From: Alphaproteobacteria bacterium
GTDB lineage: Bacteria > Pseudomonadota > Alphaproteobacteria > JANSWW01
Assembly: GCA_024743275.1 (NCBI GenBank)
Contig: JANSWW010000014.1
Location: 20,740 to 84,739, forward strand
Direction: 5' to 3'
DNA length: 64,000 bases
Shown here: positions 26,902-35,858 of the stretch, one piece after another
How the letters are laid out: each line of letters opens with the position of its first letter
Numbering within the stretch: position 1 is the stretch's first letter
Program-made: the position numbers and the translations under genes
The notes under the pieces: model-generated
What the model was told of the DNA's origin: nothing
The model's database searches: none
What the model saw: the letters and a program-made list of their open reading frames with translations, nothing else

Positions 26902-28329
26902 ATGACCGCGATTCCTTTCGATAACAGCTTCGCGCGCCTGCCGGACCGGTTTTATGCACGGCTGGCCCCGGAGCCGGTCTCGGCGCCGAGCCTGATCAAG
27001 ATGAACCATGGCCTCGCCCGTCGGCTCGGATTGGATCCGGCCACCCTTGAGACGCCCGAAATGGTCGCGGCCCTCGGCGGGAATCATGTGCCGTCCGGGG
27101 CGGAGCCTTTGGCCCAAGCCTATGCCGGGCACCAGTTCGGCGGGTGGAGTCCGCAATTGGGTGACGGCCGGGCGATCCTGTTGGGCGAGGTGTTGGCACC
27201 GGACGGTGCCCGCTTCGACATCCAACTGAAAGGTTCCGGCCAGACGCCGTTTTCCCGCCGTGGCGACGGCCGGGCGCCGCTTGGGCCGGTCTTGCGCGAA
27301 TACATCGTCTCCGAAGCCATGGCGGCGCTCGGGGTCCCGACGACGCGCTCCCTGGCGGCGGTCGCGACCGGTGACAGGGTCTATCGCGAGACCATCGAGC
27401 CCGGGGCCGTTCTGACCCGCGTCGCGTCGAGCCATGTCCGGGTCGGGACGTTCCAATTCTTCGCGGCGCGGGACGATTTAGAGGCCGTGCGGCTTCTCGC
27501 CGATCACGTGATCGCTCGGCACTATCCGGAAGCGGCAGGGGAACCGGATCCCATTCTGGCCTTGCTGAAAGGCGTCATCGCCCGTCAGGCGGCGCTGGTC
27601 GCCCGCTGGATGGCGCTGGGGTTCATCCATGGGGTGATGAACACCGACAATACGACCATCAGCGGCGAGACCATCGACTATGGCCCTTGCGCCTTCATGG
27701 ACGGTTTCGATCCGATGCGTGTCTTTTCCTCGATTGATCATGGGGGCCGGTATGCCTACGGCAACCAGCCGCGGATCGCGCAGTGGAACCTGGCCCGTCT
27801 CGCCCAGTCGCTGTTGCCCCTGCTGTCGGGGGACGAGGACGCGAGATTGGCCGCCGCCCAAGGCGCGGTCGACGCCTTCCCGGATCATTTCCAGGCCGCG
27901 TGGCTGGCGGAGATGAGGGCCAAACTGGGCATCGAGGGCGCCGAGGAGGGGGATGCCGGATTGATCGAAGACCTTCTGTCGATCATGGCGGAGGCCGAGG
28001 CGGACTTCACCCTCACCTTCAGAGGGCTTGCGGACGGATCCGCCCGCGACCGGTTCCCCGACCCCAGGCGCTTCGATAAATGGGCGCAGGCCTGGCGGGA
28101 ACGCGGCGGTAGGGAGACCGATGCGCTGACCCGGGTCAATCCGGCGTACATCCCCCGCAATCATCTGGTCGAGGCCGCGATCGCGTCCGGCCTCAACGGG
28201 AACTTCGACCCCTTCGAAGAGCTGCTGGCTGTCCTGTCGGACCCCTTCACCGACCGGCCGGAGCATGCGGCCTACACCCAACCGCCGAAGCCCGAGGAGC
28301 GCGTGTACCAGACTTTCTGCGGGACGTGA
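26902..28329 (+). CDS. selO: Protein adenylyltransferase SelO (YdiU family)
   Basis: SelO is a pseudokinase-fold enzyme that transfers AMP from ATP to hydroxyl groups of proteins and takes part in redox stress responses. The 475-residue protein has the family's [42 protein letters not shown] and REYIVSEAM motifs, and the active-site segment [20 protein letters not shown] with YGPCAFMD. The C-terminus YQTFCGT keeps the single cysteine at the position near the end where some eukaryotic members have selenocysteine. Monocistronic. Confidence 0.95.
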   Translation: MTAIPFDNSFARLPDRFYARLAPEPVSAPSLIKMNHGLARRLGLDPATLETPEMVAALGGNHVPSGAEPLAQAYAGHQFGGWSPQLGDGRAILLGEVLAPDGARFDIQLKGSGQTPFSRRGDGRAPLGPVLREYIVSEAMAALGVPTTRSLAAVATGDRVYRETIEPGAVLTRVASSHVRVGTFQFFAARDDLEAVRLLADHVIARHYPEAAGEPDPILALLKGVIARQAALVARWMALGFIHGVMNTDNTTISGETIDYGPCAFMDGFDPMRVFSSIDHGGRYAYGNQPRIAQWNLARLAQSLLPLLSGDEDARLAAAQGAVDAFPDHFQAAWLAEMRAKLGIEGAEEGDAGLIEDLLSIMAEAEADFTLTFRGLADGSARDRFPDPRRFDKWAQAWRERGGRETDALTRVNPAYIPRNHLVEAAIASGLNGNFDPFEELLAVLSDPFTDRPEHAAYTQPPKPEERVYQTFCGT

Positions 28330-28418
28330 GCCGTCCTGGCTTAACGAAACGGCAAGACTTTTCCGATTATACCCATATATTCAATAAGGTTATGGGGCGG
28401 GTATAGGAGGAGACGCCG

Positions 28419-28841
28419 ATGTTGTTTCGCTATGTCTATAGTGCGGATTCCGACCCGGATCTAACCGACTCCGATGTTCGACACCTGGTCCAGGTCAGCC
28501 AGAGGAACAACGCGCTCTACGGCATCACGGGGGTCCTGATATGGACCGGGTCGTCGTTCGTCCAGGTGCTGGAAGGGACGCGGAGCGCCGTCAAGAACAC
28601 TCTGGTTCGGATTGGGGCGGACCCGAGACATCTCGGTATCCACGAAATCTCGTCCCAATGGGTGGAGCGGCGCATCTTCCCGGCCTGGAGCATGCAGGGC
28701 GTTTTTGACCTGCGTGGCGTTTCGGCGGAATTGTTGGTGGAGAGCCTGAGCGACGGCGCGGACGAAGCCCCCGAACTCGTGCTCAATCTTGCCCGGACCG
28801 AGGGGGCTGACGGGTATCTGTCCGGCAGCATGATTTCCTAA
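28419..28841 (+). CDS. Stand-alone BLUF blue-light photoreceptor
   Basis: A 140-residue single-domain BLUF protein that should bind FAD and respond to blue light. The key residues are Tyr7 (RYVYS), Asn31 (RNNALYGITGVL) and Gln49 (SFVQVLEG), with Trp90 and Met92 in FPAWSM. After the BLUF fold (about residues 1-95) there is a 45-residue helical tail and no output domain, so it probably signals by protein contact. TAGGAGGAGACGCCG gives a strong ribosome site. Upstream lies a CCCATA-N13-TATGGG inverted repeat (28372-28396) of unknown meaning. Confidence 0.92.
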   Translation: MLFRYVYSADSDPDLTDSDVRHLVQVSQRNNALYGITGVLIWTGSSFVQVLEGTRSAVKNTLVRIGADPRHLGIHEISSQWVERRIFPAWSMQGVFDLRGVSAELLVESLSDGADEAPELVLNLARTEGADGYLSGSMIS

Positions 28842-28941
28842 CCGGCGCACCAACGGTCTTGGCGATGCGCGCTTTGGTCACGCGTTTGCCGAGGACATGC
28901 GTGTCGGGCGACTTTTCGATCTTTCGCCCGGCCCGCATCCC

Positions 28942-29346
28942 TCAATCGCCGATGCCGCCGATCCGAACGGTCGATTTGGCCCCTTTGCCGGCGGCCACAT
29001 TGGTGGAGCTTTCGACGATCGTCGTCTGCTTGACGTCTCCGCCGATCCTGGCGTTCCGGATATCGCCGATCGAGGTCGTCGCGTTGGCCCCCCGGCCGGA
29101 CGCGATGTTCGCGCTGTTGCCGACGATGGTGGTTTGATCGACATCGCCGCCGATCACGGCACCTCCGCCGATCGTGCCGATGGTGGTTGTCGCGTTGGCG
29201 CCGCGACCGAGAGCGAAGTTGGCGTTCTGATCGACAACCGTCGTCTGGTTGACACCGCCACCGATCTGGACGCCGCCGGACTGCTGCGCCGCCGCGGGCG
29301 TCACCGCCACGACGACGCTGAAAACAGCCACCAGGAAAATTCTCAT
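28942..29346 (-). CDS. Secreted three-repeat beta-solenoid-like protein, unknown function
   Basis: A 134-residue protein with a signal peptide (MRIFLVAVFSVVVAVTPAAA) followed by three copies of a roughly 33-residue unit. Each reads close to IGGDVxQTTIVxxSANIAxG then RGANATTSIGDI, ending near the C-terminus. The regular Gly, Asn, Gln and Thr spacing resembles curlin-like or beta-solenoid repeats, which suggests a surface fibre or adhesive material, but I cannot name the family. ATG 29346 is used because it starts the signal peptide. It lies 113 bases beyond the phn genes on the same strand. Confidence 0.75.
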   Translation of the reverse strand: MRIFLVAVFSVVVAVTPAAAQQSGGVQIGGGVNQTTVVDQNANFALGRGANATTTIGTIGGGAVIGGDVDQTTIVGNSANIASGRGANATTSIGDIRNARIGGDVKQTTIVESSTNVAAGKGAKSTVRIGGIGD

Positions 29347-29459
29347 AACCGGTCTCTCAATTCCCAAGGTCACCGACCCGAAGAAATCAGTATCGCACAG
29401 AATGCCCGCCAGGGGCAGTTTCGGTTGCCGCGGGGCCGGGACCCGGCCGGATATGGCCT

Positions 29460-30272
29460 TCAGATGATGGCGTGGCGGACCTTCGCGGAAACCCACTCGC
29501 TCAGGATCACGGTCGCCAGGATCACCAGCAGGATCAGGGAGACCTGGGTCCAGGCGAGACTGGAGATCGAGGAGTCGAGCTGCAGACCGATGCCCCCGGC
29601 CCCGACCAGGCCCAGCACGGTGGATTCCCGGATATTGATATCCCAGCGGAACACGGAAATCCCGGCGAAGGCCGGCATGATCTGGGGGGCGATCCCGAAG
29701 GTCAGCTTCTGCGCCCCGGTGGCCCCGGTCGCTTCGATGGCCTCGACCTGTTTGACGTCGATTTCCTCGATGGCCTCATAGAGCAGTTTGGCGCAGAACC
29801 CGATCGAGCGCAGGGCGATCGCGATGACCCCGGCGAGCATGCCCGGGCCGATGATCGCCACCAGCATCAGGGCCCAGATCAGGGAATTGATCGACCGGGA
29901 CGAGACGATGACGAAGAGGGCGACCGCACGGACGGTTTTATGGGGTGTGGTGTTGCTGGCCGCGAGGAACGCCACCGGGACGGCCATGATCAGGGCGAGC
30001 AGCGTTCCGAGGGTGGCGATATTGATGGTGTCCCAGACCGGCCTCCAGAGTTCGTCCATATAGGACCAGCGCGGCGGAACCATGCGGCTGGCGAGGTCGC
30101 CCGCCTGCGTGCCGGCGTCCAGCACGAAGAACCAGATCGTGTTGTCGGAGATCAGTTTGAAGCAATAGACGACGATGGCGACGGCGATCAGCCAGCCGAA
30201 CCACATCGCCAGTTGCTGGGATGTGGTGCGCCGGCGCCATTCAGGCCCGTCCGAGGTTTGGAAGACCGCCAT
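29460..30272 (-). CDS. phnE: Phosphonate-type ABC transporter permease PhnE (second)
   Basis: A 270-residue permease with about six helices and the PhnE-type contact loop KQVEAIEATGATGAQKLTFGIAPQIMPAF, then FRWDINIRESTVLGLVGAGGIG. The start ATG at 30272 shares a base with the stop of the first phnE (TAATG). Two PhnE paralogues in tandem, as here, form the channel in many alphaproteobacterial phosphonate importers. Confidence 0.9.
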   Translation of the reverse strand: MAVFQTSDGPEWRRRTTSQQLAMWFGWLIAVAIVVYCFKLISDNTIWFFVLDAGTQAGDLASRMVPPRWSYMDELWRPVWDTINIATLGTLLALIMAVPVAFLAASNTTPHKTVRAVALFVIVSSRSINSLIWALMLVAIIGPGMLAGVIAIALRSIGFCAKLLYEAIEEIDVKQVEAIEATGATGAQKLTFGIAPQIMPAFAGISVFRWDINIRESTVLGLVGAGGIGLQLDSSISSLAWTQVSLILLVILATVILSEWVSAKVRHAII

Positions 30273-31081
30273 TATTGGACCCACTTCCTGAGATAGCCGG
30301 AGGCGTATTCCAGCACCATGACGATGGCGATGATGATCAGCAGGATCGCCGCCGCCGAGTCGAACTCATATCGGTCGAAGGCGGTGAGCAGGGTGGCGCC
30401 GATGCCGCCGCCGCCAACGATGCCGACCACGGCCGATTCCCGGAAATTGATGTCGAGACGATAGACCGCCAGCCCGATCATCCGCGGCATCACCTGAGGC
30501 TGGATCGCGTAGTTGACCCACTGGAACCAACTGGCGCCCGTCGCGCGGATCGCTTCGGCCTGGGTGGGGTCCATGGCCTCGATGTCCTCGGCCAGCAGCT
30601 TCGCGTAGAAGCCGATCGTGGCGATCGACAGCGCGACGAAGCCCGCGAAGGGACCGAAACCGAAAAGCTTGACGGCGAAGATCGCCAGGATGACTTCCGG
30701 GAAGGTCCGGGAGATGGCGATGACGCTCCGGCAGAACAGATAGACCGGCCGGGGGGCCAGATTCCGGGCGGCGCCGAGGCCGAAGGGGATCGACAGCGCG
30801 ATCCCGGCGACCGTCGCGATCACGGTCATCCAGATGCTCTCCAGGATGCCGTCGACGATGGAATCCCAACGGGTCACGAAATCCGGCGGGAAGAACGCGG
30901 CGATGAAGCGGGTGCCGCGCGGGATGCCTTCGGCGACCCGCTCCCAGTTTACCTCGAGCGTGCCGAGCGCGAGGGCCAAATAGATCGCCGCCCCGAACCA
31001 CAGCGCCCAGCGCAGGCGGGGATTCTGGATGAGCGGTGGTTTCTTCCAACTCGTGGGATAGGCGGTGGGGCTTTCTTGCAT
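30272..31081 (-). CDS. phnE: Phosphonate-type ABC transporter permease PhnE (first)
   Basis: A 269-residue PhnE homologue: DPTQAEAIRATGASWFQWVNYAIQPQVMPRM is the ATPase-contact loop and YRLDINFRESAVVGIVGGGGIG the conserved final part. ATG 31081 begins eight bases after the phnC stop; an in-frame TTG at 31093 is an alternative. The two PhnE proteins are clearly related, implying a past duplication. Confidence 0.9.
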   Translation of the reverse strand: MQESPTAYPTSWKKPPLIQNPRLRWALWFGAAIYLALALGTLEVNWERVAEGIPRGTRFIAAFFPPDFVTRWDSIVDGILESIWMTVIATVAGIALSIPFGLGAARNLAPRPVYLFCRSVIAISRTFPEVILAIFAVKLFGFGPFAGFVALSIATIGFYAKLLAEDIEAMDPTQAEAIRATGASWFQWVNYAIQPQVMPRMIGLAVYRLDINFRESAVVGIVGGGGIGATLLTAFDRYEFDSAAAILLIIIAIVMVLEYASGYLRKWVQ

Positions 31082-31089
31082 GGCCGCCG

Positions 31090-31953
31090 TCAATCCCCCG
31101 CCCTGGCGGCGGTTTCCTCGAAGCTCTCGCCCTTGTGGATGTGAATCTCGCCGTCCTCGGACTCGTCGCTTCCAGGCGCCTCGTCGTCCTCGGCGACCTC
31201 GATCGTGGCCTCCCAGTCCTCCTCGCCATAGATCTCCGTCAGGACATCCGGGGTGAGATTGTTCGGCGGGCCGTCATAGACGATCTCGCCCAGCCGCAAA
31301 CCGACGATCCGTTTGGCGAACATCTGCGCCAGCATGACGTCGTGAATGTTGATGATCGCCGCGAGCCCCCGCTCTTCGCAGAGTTCACAGATCAGCCGCA
31401 TGATCTGCCGCGACGTTTTCGGGTCCAGGCTCGCCGTCGGCTCGTCGACAAGCAGCAGGTCCGGGTTCTGGATCAGCGCCCGGGCGATCCCGACACGCTG
31501 GCGCTGACCGCCGGACAACTCGTCGGCGCGCTTGTCGGCCATATGCATCAGCCCGACCCGGTCCAGGAGCCGGAAGGCCTCGCGGACATCGTCGCGTGGG
31601 AACCTGCGGAACCAACTGGACCAGAAACCGACATAGCCCAGCCGCCCCGACAGAACGTTCTCCATCACCGTCAGTCGTTCGACGAGCGCGTATTCCTGGA
31701 AGATCATCCCCATATGGCGGCGGGCGCGGCGCAGGCCGCCGGGGCTCAGGGTGGTCAGTTCCTTGCCGTCCAGGGTGATCGACCCGGATGTCGGTTCCAC
31801 GAGCCGGTTGATGCAGCGAATGAGGGTGGATTTGCCGGCGCCGGACGGTCCGATCAGGGCCAGGACCTGTCCGTTCGGCACGTCGAGGTCGACCTTTTTG
31901 AGGGCCTCGTCACCCGTCGCGTAACGTTTATAGAGTTGCTTGAGTTTCAACAT
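31090..31953 (-). CDS. phnC: Phosphonate-type ABC transporter ATPase PhnC
   Basis: A 287-residue ATPase: Walker [19 protein letters not shown], signature [15 protein letters not shown], Walker [21 protein letters not shown], matching PhnC. It ends with an acidic tail of about 40 residues ([17 protein letters not shown]) not usual in E. coli PhnC. It is separated from phnD by a 15-pair hairpin. No C-P lyase genes occur in the window, so the imported compound could be a phosphonate, phosphite or an organophosphate. Confidence 0.92.
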   Translation of the reverse strand: MLKLKQLYKRYATGDEALKKVDLDVPNGQVLALIGPSGAGKSTLIRCINRLVEPTSGSITLDGKELTTLSPGGLRRARRHMGMIFQEYALVERLTVMENVLSGRLGYVGFWSSWFRRFPRDDVREAFRLLDRVGLMHMADKRADELSGGQRQRVGIARALIQNPDLLLVDEPTASLDPKTSRQIMRLICELCEERGLAAIINIHDVMLAQMFAKRIVGLRLGEIVYDGPPNNLTPDVLTEIYGEEDWEATIEVAEDDEAPGSDESEDGEIHIHKGESFEETAARAGD

Positions 31954-31988
31954 GCCGATGGTTCCGTGGACCTGACCCGAAGACGGAA

Positions 31989-32022
31989 CGCGGCCCGTCG
32001 CGCGGGGGCGCGACGGGCCGCG
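31989..32022 (-). terminator. Perfect 15-pair stem-loop between phnD and phnC
   Basis: CGCGGCCCGTCGCGC (31989-32003) pairs fully with GCGCGACGGGCCGCG (32008-32022) around GGGG. It lies 20 bases after the phnD stop, without a T-run. As at urtA/urtB, it follows a receptor gene and probably stabilises that message or cuts read-through to the membrane and ATPase genes. Confidence 0.75.
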
Positions 32023-32041
32023 AAACCGAACAAAGACGTGA

Positions 32042-33028
32042 CTATTTGCAGTCGTAGGAGACGCCGTTCGCCGCGTCGATCTGGCGGATCACCGCCCAAT
32101 CGCTTTTGTGATGAATCCCGATGAAGCGGGCTTCGTTCTTGAACTCCTGCTGCAGATCGGAGCCTTCCCAATCGAAGGTGAAGAACGCCTGCTTGATGTT
32201 CGCCACGACCTCCGGGTGGAGGTTGTGGGCATGGCCGTAGCCGGTGGTCGGGAACGTCTGCGACTTGTAGATCGACTTGATCTGGCTCGGGTCAACGGCA
32301 CCACGCGCGATCATCCGCTTCATCACCGAGTTGGCGACGGCGGCGGCCTCGTAGTCGTTATTCGCGACGCCGAGGATCGAATTATCGTGCTTGCCCGAGA
32401 ACGTGGTCTCGAAGTCCTCGTCCGCGACCAGGCCGAAGTTGCTCTTCAGGATCGCCGACGGTGCCTTGAAGCCGGAATTGGAGGTCGGCGACGTGAAGGC
32501 CAGGGTCTTGCCGGCGAGGTCCGCCGGCGCGCCCAGCGGGCTATCGGCCGGAACGATGATTTCCATCTCGTAGCCGAACGAGCCGTCGGCGCCCGCCATC
32601 ATCGCGAACGGCACGAAGCCGGCGCAGGACACGGCGACCGGGTTGCCGCCGGTGTTGACTCCGGCGATGTGGAGACGGCCGGAGCGCATCGCCTCATACT
32701 GCGCGGCGTAGGACTGCACCGGGAAGAACACGACGTCTTTGCCGGTGACCTCGGACATATGCTGGATGAAGCCGTCCCACACCTTGGCATAGACGGCGGG
32801 GTCTTCGACCGGGGTGTAGGAGAAGATGATGGTGTCGGGGTTCACCCAGTCCGCCGGATCGGTCGGCAGGTCGGCGACCAGATCGTAGTTGCGGTCGCAA
32901 TAACGCTGATCGAGCGTGCCGCGATGGCAGTCTTCGGCGGCAAGCGCCGGCGTCGGCGTGAGCGCCGCGGTCGATACCGCGACAGCGAAAACAGCGGCGG
33001 CACACAGGGCGCCGATTACGGATTTCAT
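32042..33028 (-). CDS. phnD: Phosphonate-type ABC transporter substrate-binding protein PhnD
   Basis: A 328-residue periplasmic receptor with signal peptide ([20 protein letters not shown], cleavage after ALA). The PhnD-like hallmarks are [40 protein letters not shown] and [20 protein letters not shown], the last holding the anion-binding helix. Two cysteines near the mature start ([14 protein letters not shown]) may pair. It heads phnD-phnC-phnE-phnE. The ribosome site on the minus strand is TTGGGAGATGGGAC. A possible Pho box lies about 95 bases upstream. Confidence 0.92.
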   Translation of the reverse strand: MKSVIGALCAAAVFAVAVSTAALTPTPALAAEDCHRGTLDQRYCDRNYDLVADLPTDPADWVNPDTIIFSYTPVEDPAVYAKVWDGFIQHMSEVTGKDVVFFPVQSYAAQYEAMRSGRLHIAGVNTGGNPVAVSCAGFVPFAMMAGADGSFGYEMEIIVPADSPLGAPADLAGKTLAFTSPTSNSGFKAPSAILKSNFGLVADEDFETTFSGKHDNSILGVANNDYEAAAVANSVMKRMIARGAVDPSQIKSIYKSQTFPTTGYGHAHNLHPEVVANIKQAFFTFDWEGSDLQQEFKNEARFIGIHHKSDWAVIRQIDAANGVSYDCK

Positions 33029-33118
33029 GTCCCATCTCCCAAGTTGTCATTTCGTAGTATTAGAAAATCGGCGAATATTTTCAATCGCCTAAGGGCCGCG
33101 AATATGCCGAGTCGGGGG

Positions 33119-33136
33119 CTGTGAATCCACTGTAAA
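33119..33136. promoter_or_regulatory. Candidate Pho box in the phnD/HAD divergent region
   Basis: CTGTGAA-TCCA-CTGTAAA on the plus strand consists of two seven-base units at the 11-base spacing of PhoB sites (CTGTCAT-N4-CTGTCAT). It is 91-108 bases from phnD and 25 bases before the HAD start. Phosphate control of phosphonate uptake is expected, but only CTGT and one A are conserved in each half, so this remains a candidate. Confidence 0.45.
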
Positions 33137-33160
33137 ACCCAGTAAAAGGGCGCCGGAAAT

Positions 33161-34102
33161 ATGAAGATTTTGCTACAAGACTTGGCGAATGTGAACGGAA
33201 TGAACAAAAATGCAACCTGGGCTTTTCGGCGTTACGAGGAGATTCGGACGCGTTTACCGAGGGGCGCGCGCTTTCCCGCGGCCCCGGTCAATGTCCCGCA
33301 CTTGGGCGCTCTGACCGACGACTTCGAGGCCTTCGTGTTCGATAGCTTCGGGGTGTTGAATGTTGGTGGGCAAGCGATCCCGGGGGCGGCCGACCGGTTG
33401 GCGGCGCTCCGGACCGCCGGCAAGCAAATCGTTGTTTTGACCAATGCGGCGACGACTCCGCTCCGCGACAACGTGGCGAAGTACCGGGGGCTCGGTTTCG
33501 ATTTCGCCGCCTCTGAGATCGTCTCCAGCCGCGCGGTGTTGGCCGACGCGTTGCGCGAGACGGATCCCGATTGGACCTGGGCGGTGGCGGCCAATGCGGA
33601 TGCGGATGTGGATGAGTTGCCCGTCCGCACCGTGCCGATGTCCGGCGACGGGGAGTGGATGGAGGCGGACGGTTTCATTCTTCTCAGCAGCGGCGGCTGG
33701 AGCAACGCGGTGATGGACGCAGTGACCCAGGCTTTGGCCGCCCGGCCCAGGCCGGTCTGGGTCGGGAACCCGGATCTGGTCGCTCCGTTCGAGGGCGGGT
33801 TTTATGAACAGCCGGGGTCCTTCGCCCATGATCTGGCCGATCGGCTGGGGATCGAGCCGGTATTCTTCGGCAAGCCCTTCGGCAATGCGTTCGACATGGT
33901 CCACCGCCTTCTGCCGGCGGGGTGCGATCCGGGGCAAGTCCTGATGCTCGGCGATACGCTGCATACCGATATCCTCGGCGGGGCGGCGGCCGGGTTCAAA
34001 ACCGGTCTGGTGACCGATCACGGGGTCATGAAAACGCTCGACGTCGATGCCTGTTGCGCCGCGTCCGGCATCGTTCCGGATTACATTCTGCCCGCCATCT
34101 GA
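33161..34102 (+). CDS. HAD-superfamily class IIA hydrolase
   Basis: A 313-residue HAD hydrolase related to NagD and sugar-phosphate or p-nitrophenyl phosphatases. Motif I is varied, FVFDSFGVLNVG (Asp kept, second Asp replaced by Ser), motif II VVLTNAATTP, and motif III/IV GKPFG and MLGDTLHTDILGG. The subfamily with FDSFGVL is known from alphaproteobacteria and its substrate is unclear. ATG 33161 follows CGGAAAT; ATG 33200 is an alternative that would fit a start site downstream of the Pho box. Being divergent from phnD suggests a role in organophosphate use. Confidence 0.8.
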   Translation: MKILLQDLANVNGMNKNATWAFRRYEEIRTRLPRGARFPAAPVNVPHLGALTDDFEAFVFDSFGVLNVGGQAIPGAADRLAALRTAGKQIVVLTNAATTPLRDNVAKYRGLGFDFAASEIVSSRAVLADALRETDPDWTWAVAANADADVDELPVRTVPMSGDGEWMEADGFILLSSGGWSNAVMDAVTQALAARPRPVWVGNPDLVAPFEGGFYEQPGSFAHDLADRLGIEPVFFGKPFGNAFDMVHRLLPAGCDPGQVLMLGDTLHTDILGGAAAGFKTGLVTDHGVMKTLDVDACCAASGIVPDYILPAI

Positions 34103-34243
34103 CGCCACTGGCGCGGCCCTGGAACCGGTCGGCCCGTGCTCGCACTTGTCTCTCCCACCGTTCCGGGCAAGATGATGGCCCGGCGGGAAAACACCGATAC
34201 CCCGCCGCCAAATCGCAGGAGGGGCGGGGATGAGTTGGCGGGC

Positions 34244-35500
34244 ATGGATCTGATCCTTCGAAATGTAATCGTCCCGAACCCGGACCCGAATCAGGTGCCG
34301 GCCGGCGAGCGGGTGGCGGATATCGGCATCGCTGAGGGGCGGATCGCGGCGATTGAAACAGGGCTGGAAGCCGACGCCCCGGCTCTTGACATGGGCGGTC
34401 GTCTCGCCGTTCCCGGTTTCGTCGAAAGCCATATCCATCTCGACAAGGCTTGTATCCTGGATCGATGCCGGACCGATGAGGGCACCCTGAGCGAAGCCAT
34501 TCGGGAGGTCTCCGCCGCCAAGAAGGCGTTCACGGTCGACGATATCCGCGCCCGCGCCGTCACGGTCTTGGAGAAGTCCATTCTCCAGGGGACCACCAGG
34601 ATGCGGACCCACCTGGAGGTCGATCCGATCATCGGCCTCAAGAGTATCGAGGCGGTCCTGCCCCTGATCCAGGACTATGCCTGGGCCATCGATCTGGAGA
34701 TCTGCGTCTTTCCCCAGGAGGGGTTGCTCAATAACCCCGGCACGGAAGAGCTCATGATCGAGGCGCTGAAACGGGGGGCGAAGCTGGTTGGCGGCTGCCC
34801 CTACACGGACAGCGACCCGCGCGGTCAGATCGAGCGCGTCTTCGAGATCGCCCGGGAGTACGATGTCGACATCGACTTCCACCTGGACTTCGATCTCAAC
34901 CCGGCCGGGATGACCCTGGGCGACGTCTGCGAGATGGCGGAGCGCTATCGTTGGGGCGGTCGCGTCGCGGTCGGCCATGTGAGTAAGCTCTCCGCCCTGC
35001 CGTCGGATCGCCTTGCCGCGGCGGCGCGCCGGATGGCGGCCGCGGGGGTGGCGTTGACGGTGCTGCCGTCGACCGACCTCTATCTGATGGGGGGCGATGC
35101 GGACGCGAACGTTCCGCGCGGTGTGGCGCCGGCGCATCGGATCGCCAGCCACGGAGTCACCTGCGCGCTGTCGACCAACAATGTGCTCAATCCCTTCACG
35201 CCCTTCGGGGACTGTTCGATGGCCCGCATGGCCAATCTCTACGCCAATGTCGGACAGGTCGGGTCCCGGGCGGGGCTCGAAGGCTGTCTGGACATGGTGA
35301 CCCACGCCCCGGCGCGGCTCATGGGGCTCGACGACTACGGGCTCGCGGTCGGCAATCCCGCCGATATCGTGGTTCTGGACGCGGGCTCGTCGGCCGATGC
35401 CGTCCGCGAGATCGCGGTGCCGCTTTTCGGCTTCAAACGGGGCGTGCGGACCTTCACCCGGCAGCCGGCGCGGCTCCACCGCCCCACCGATCGGGCGTGA
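34244..35500 (+). CDS. Amidohydrolase family protein, cytosine-deaminase type
   Basis: A 418-residue metal-dependent deaminase or amidohydrolase. The metal-binding HxH motif is FVESHIHLDKA, with later DIDFHLDFDLN, VAVGHVSKLSAL and the catalytic aspartate region CALSTNNVLNPFTPFGD; HLDKA is typical of cytosine or creatinine deaminase relatives. Asn occurs where many members have Asp in SDN, a point to check. A strong AGGAGG at 34217 precedes; TTG 34235 in frame would be better spaced than ATG 34244, so the start is uncertain. Substrate not known, probably a nitrogen heterocycle. Confidence 0.8.
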   Translation: MDLILRNVIVPNPDPNQVPAGERVADIGIAEGRIAAIETGLEADAPALDMGGRLAVPGFVESHIHLDKACILDRCRTDEGTLSEAIREVSAAKKAFTVDDIRARAVTVLEKSILQGTTRMRTHLEVDPIIGLKSIEAVLPLIQDYAWAIDLEICVFPQEGLLNNPGTEELMIEALKRGAKLVGGCPYTDSDPRGQIERVFEIAREYDVDIDFHLDFDLNPAGMTLGDVCEMAERYRWGGRVAVGHVSKLSALPSDRLAAAARRMAAAGVALTVLPSTDLYLMGGDADANVPRGVAPAHRIASHGVTCALSTNNVLNPFTPFGDCSMARMANLYANVGQVGSRAGLEGCLDMVTHAPARLMGLDDYGLAVGNPADIVVLDAGSSADAVREIAVPLFGFKRGVRTFTRQPARLHRPTDRA

Positions 35501-35522
35501 TCACCCCATGATCATCCCAAGG

Positions 35523-35858
35523 TTATTGGGATGGGGCGTCCACATGCCAGCCGCCGCCGAGATCGATATGGCGTACGGAACACTCCTCGATCAGGTCCAT
35601 ATAGCCATCGGGAATGAAGGAGGATTGCCAGTCCGCGCCGAATCGGGCCTGGATCGCGGCCAGGCTTTCCCACACCGATACGAACAGGACGGCATCGCCG
35701 TCGCTCTCGACCACCCGGCCGAAGAAATAGCCCTGGTTGCCCGGCTGTCCCCGGACGACCTCGGCCGATGTGGTGGCGAATTTGGCCAGTAGATCGCCGG
35801 CGCGACCGGGTTTGGTCCGGACCTCGAAGACACGCAGAACAGGGCCTTGATCGTTCAT
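35523..35858 (-). CDS. Antibiotic biosynthesis monooxygenase (ABM) domain protein
   Basis: A 111-residue ferredoxin-like dimeric protein: VLRVFEVRTKPGRAGDLLAK, GNQGYFFGRVVES, VLFVSVWESLAAIQARFG. The ABM fold covers small oxygenases, haem-degrading enzymes and signalling proteins; no catalytic residue can be assigned. The ATG overlaps the end of the cyclase gene (ATGA), so the two are translated together, and the ABM protein may sense or process a ligand linked to that cyclase. Confidence 0.75.
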   Translation of the reverse strand: MNDQGPVLRVFEVRTKPGRAGDLLAKFATTSAEVVRGQPGNQGYFFGRVVESDGDAVLFVSVWESLAAIQARFGADWQSSFIPDGYMDLIEECSVRHIDLGGGWHVDAPSQ

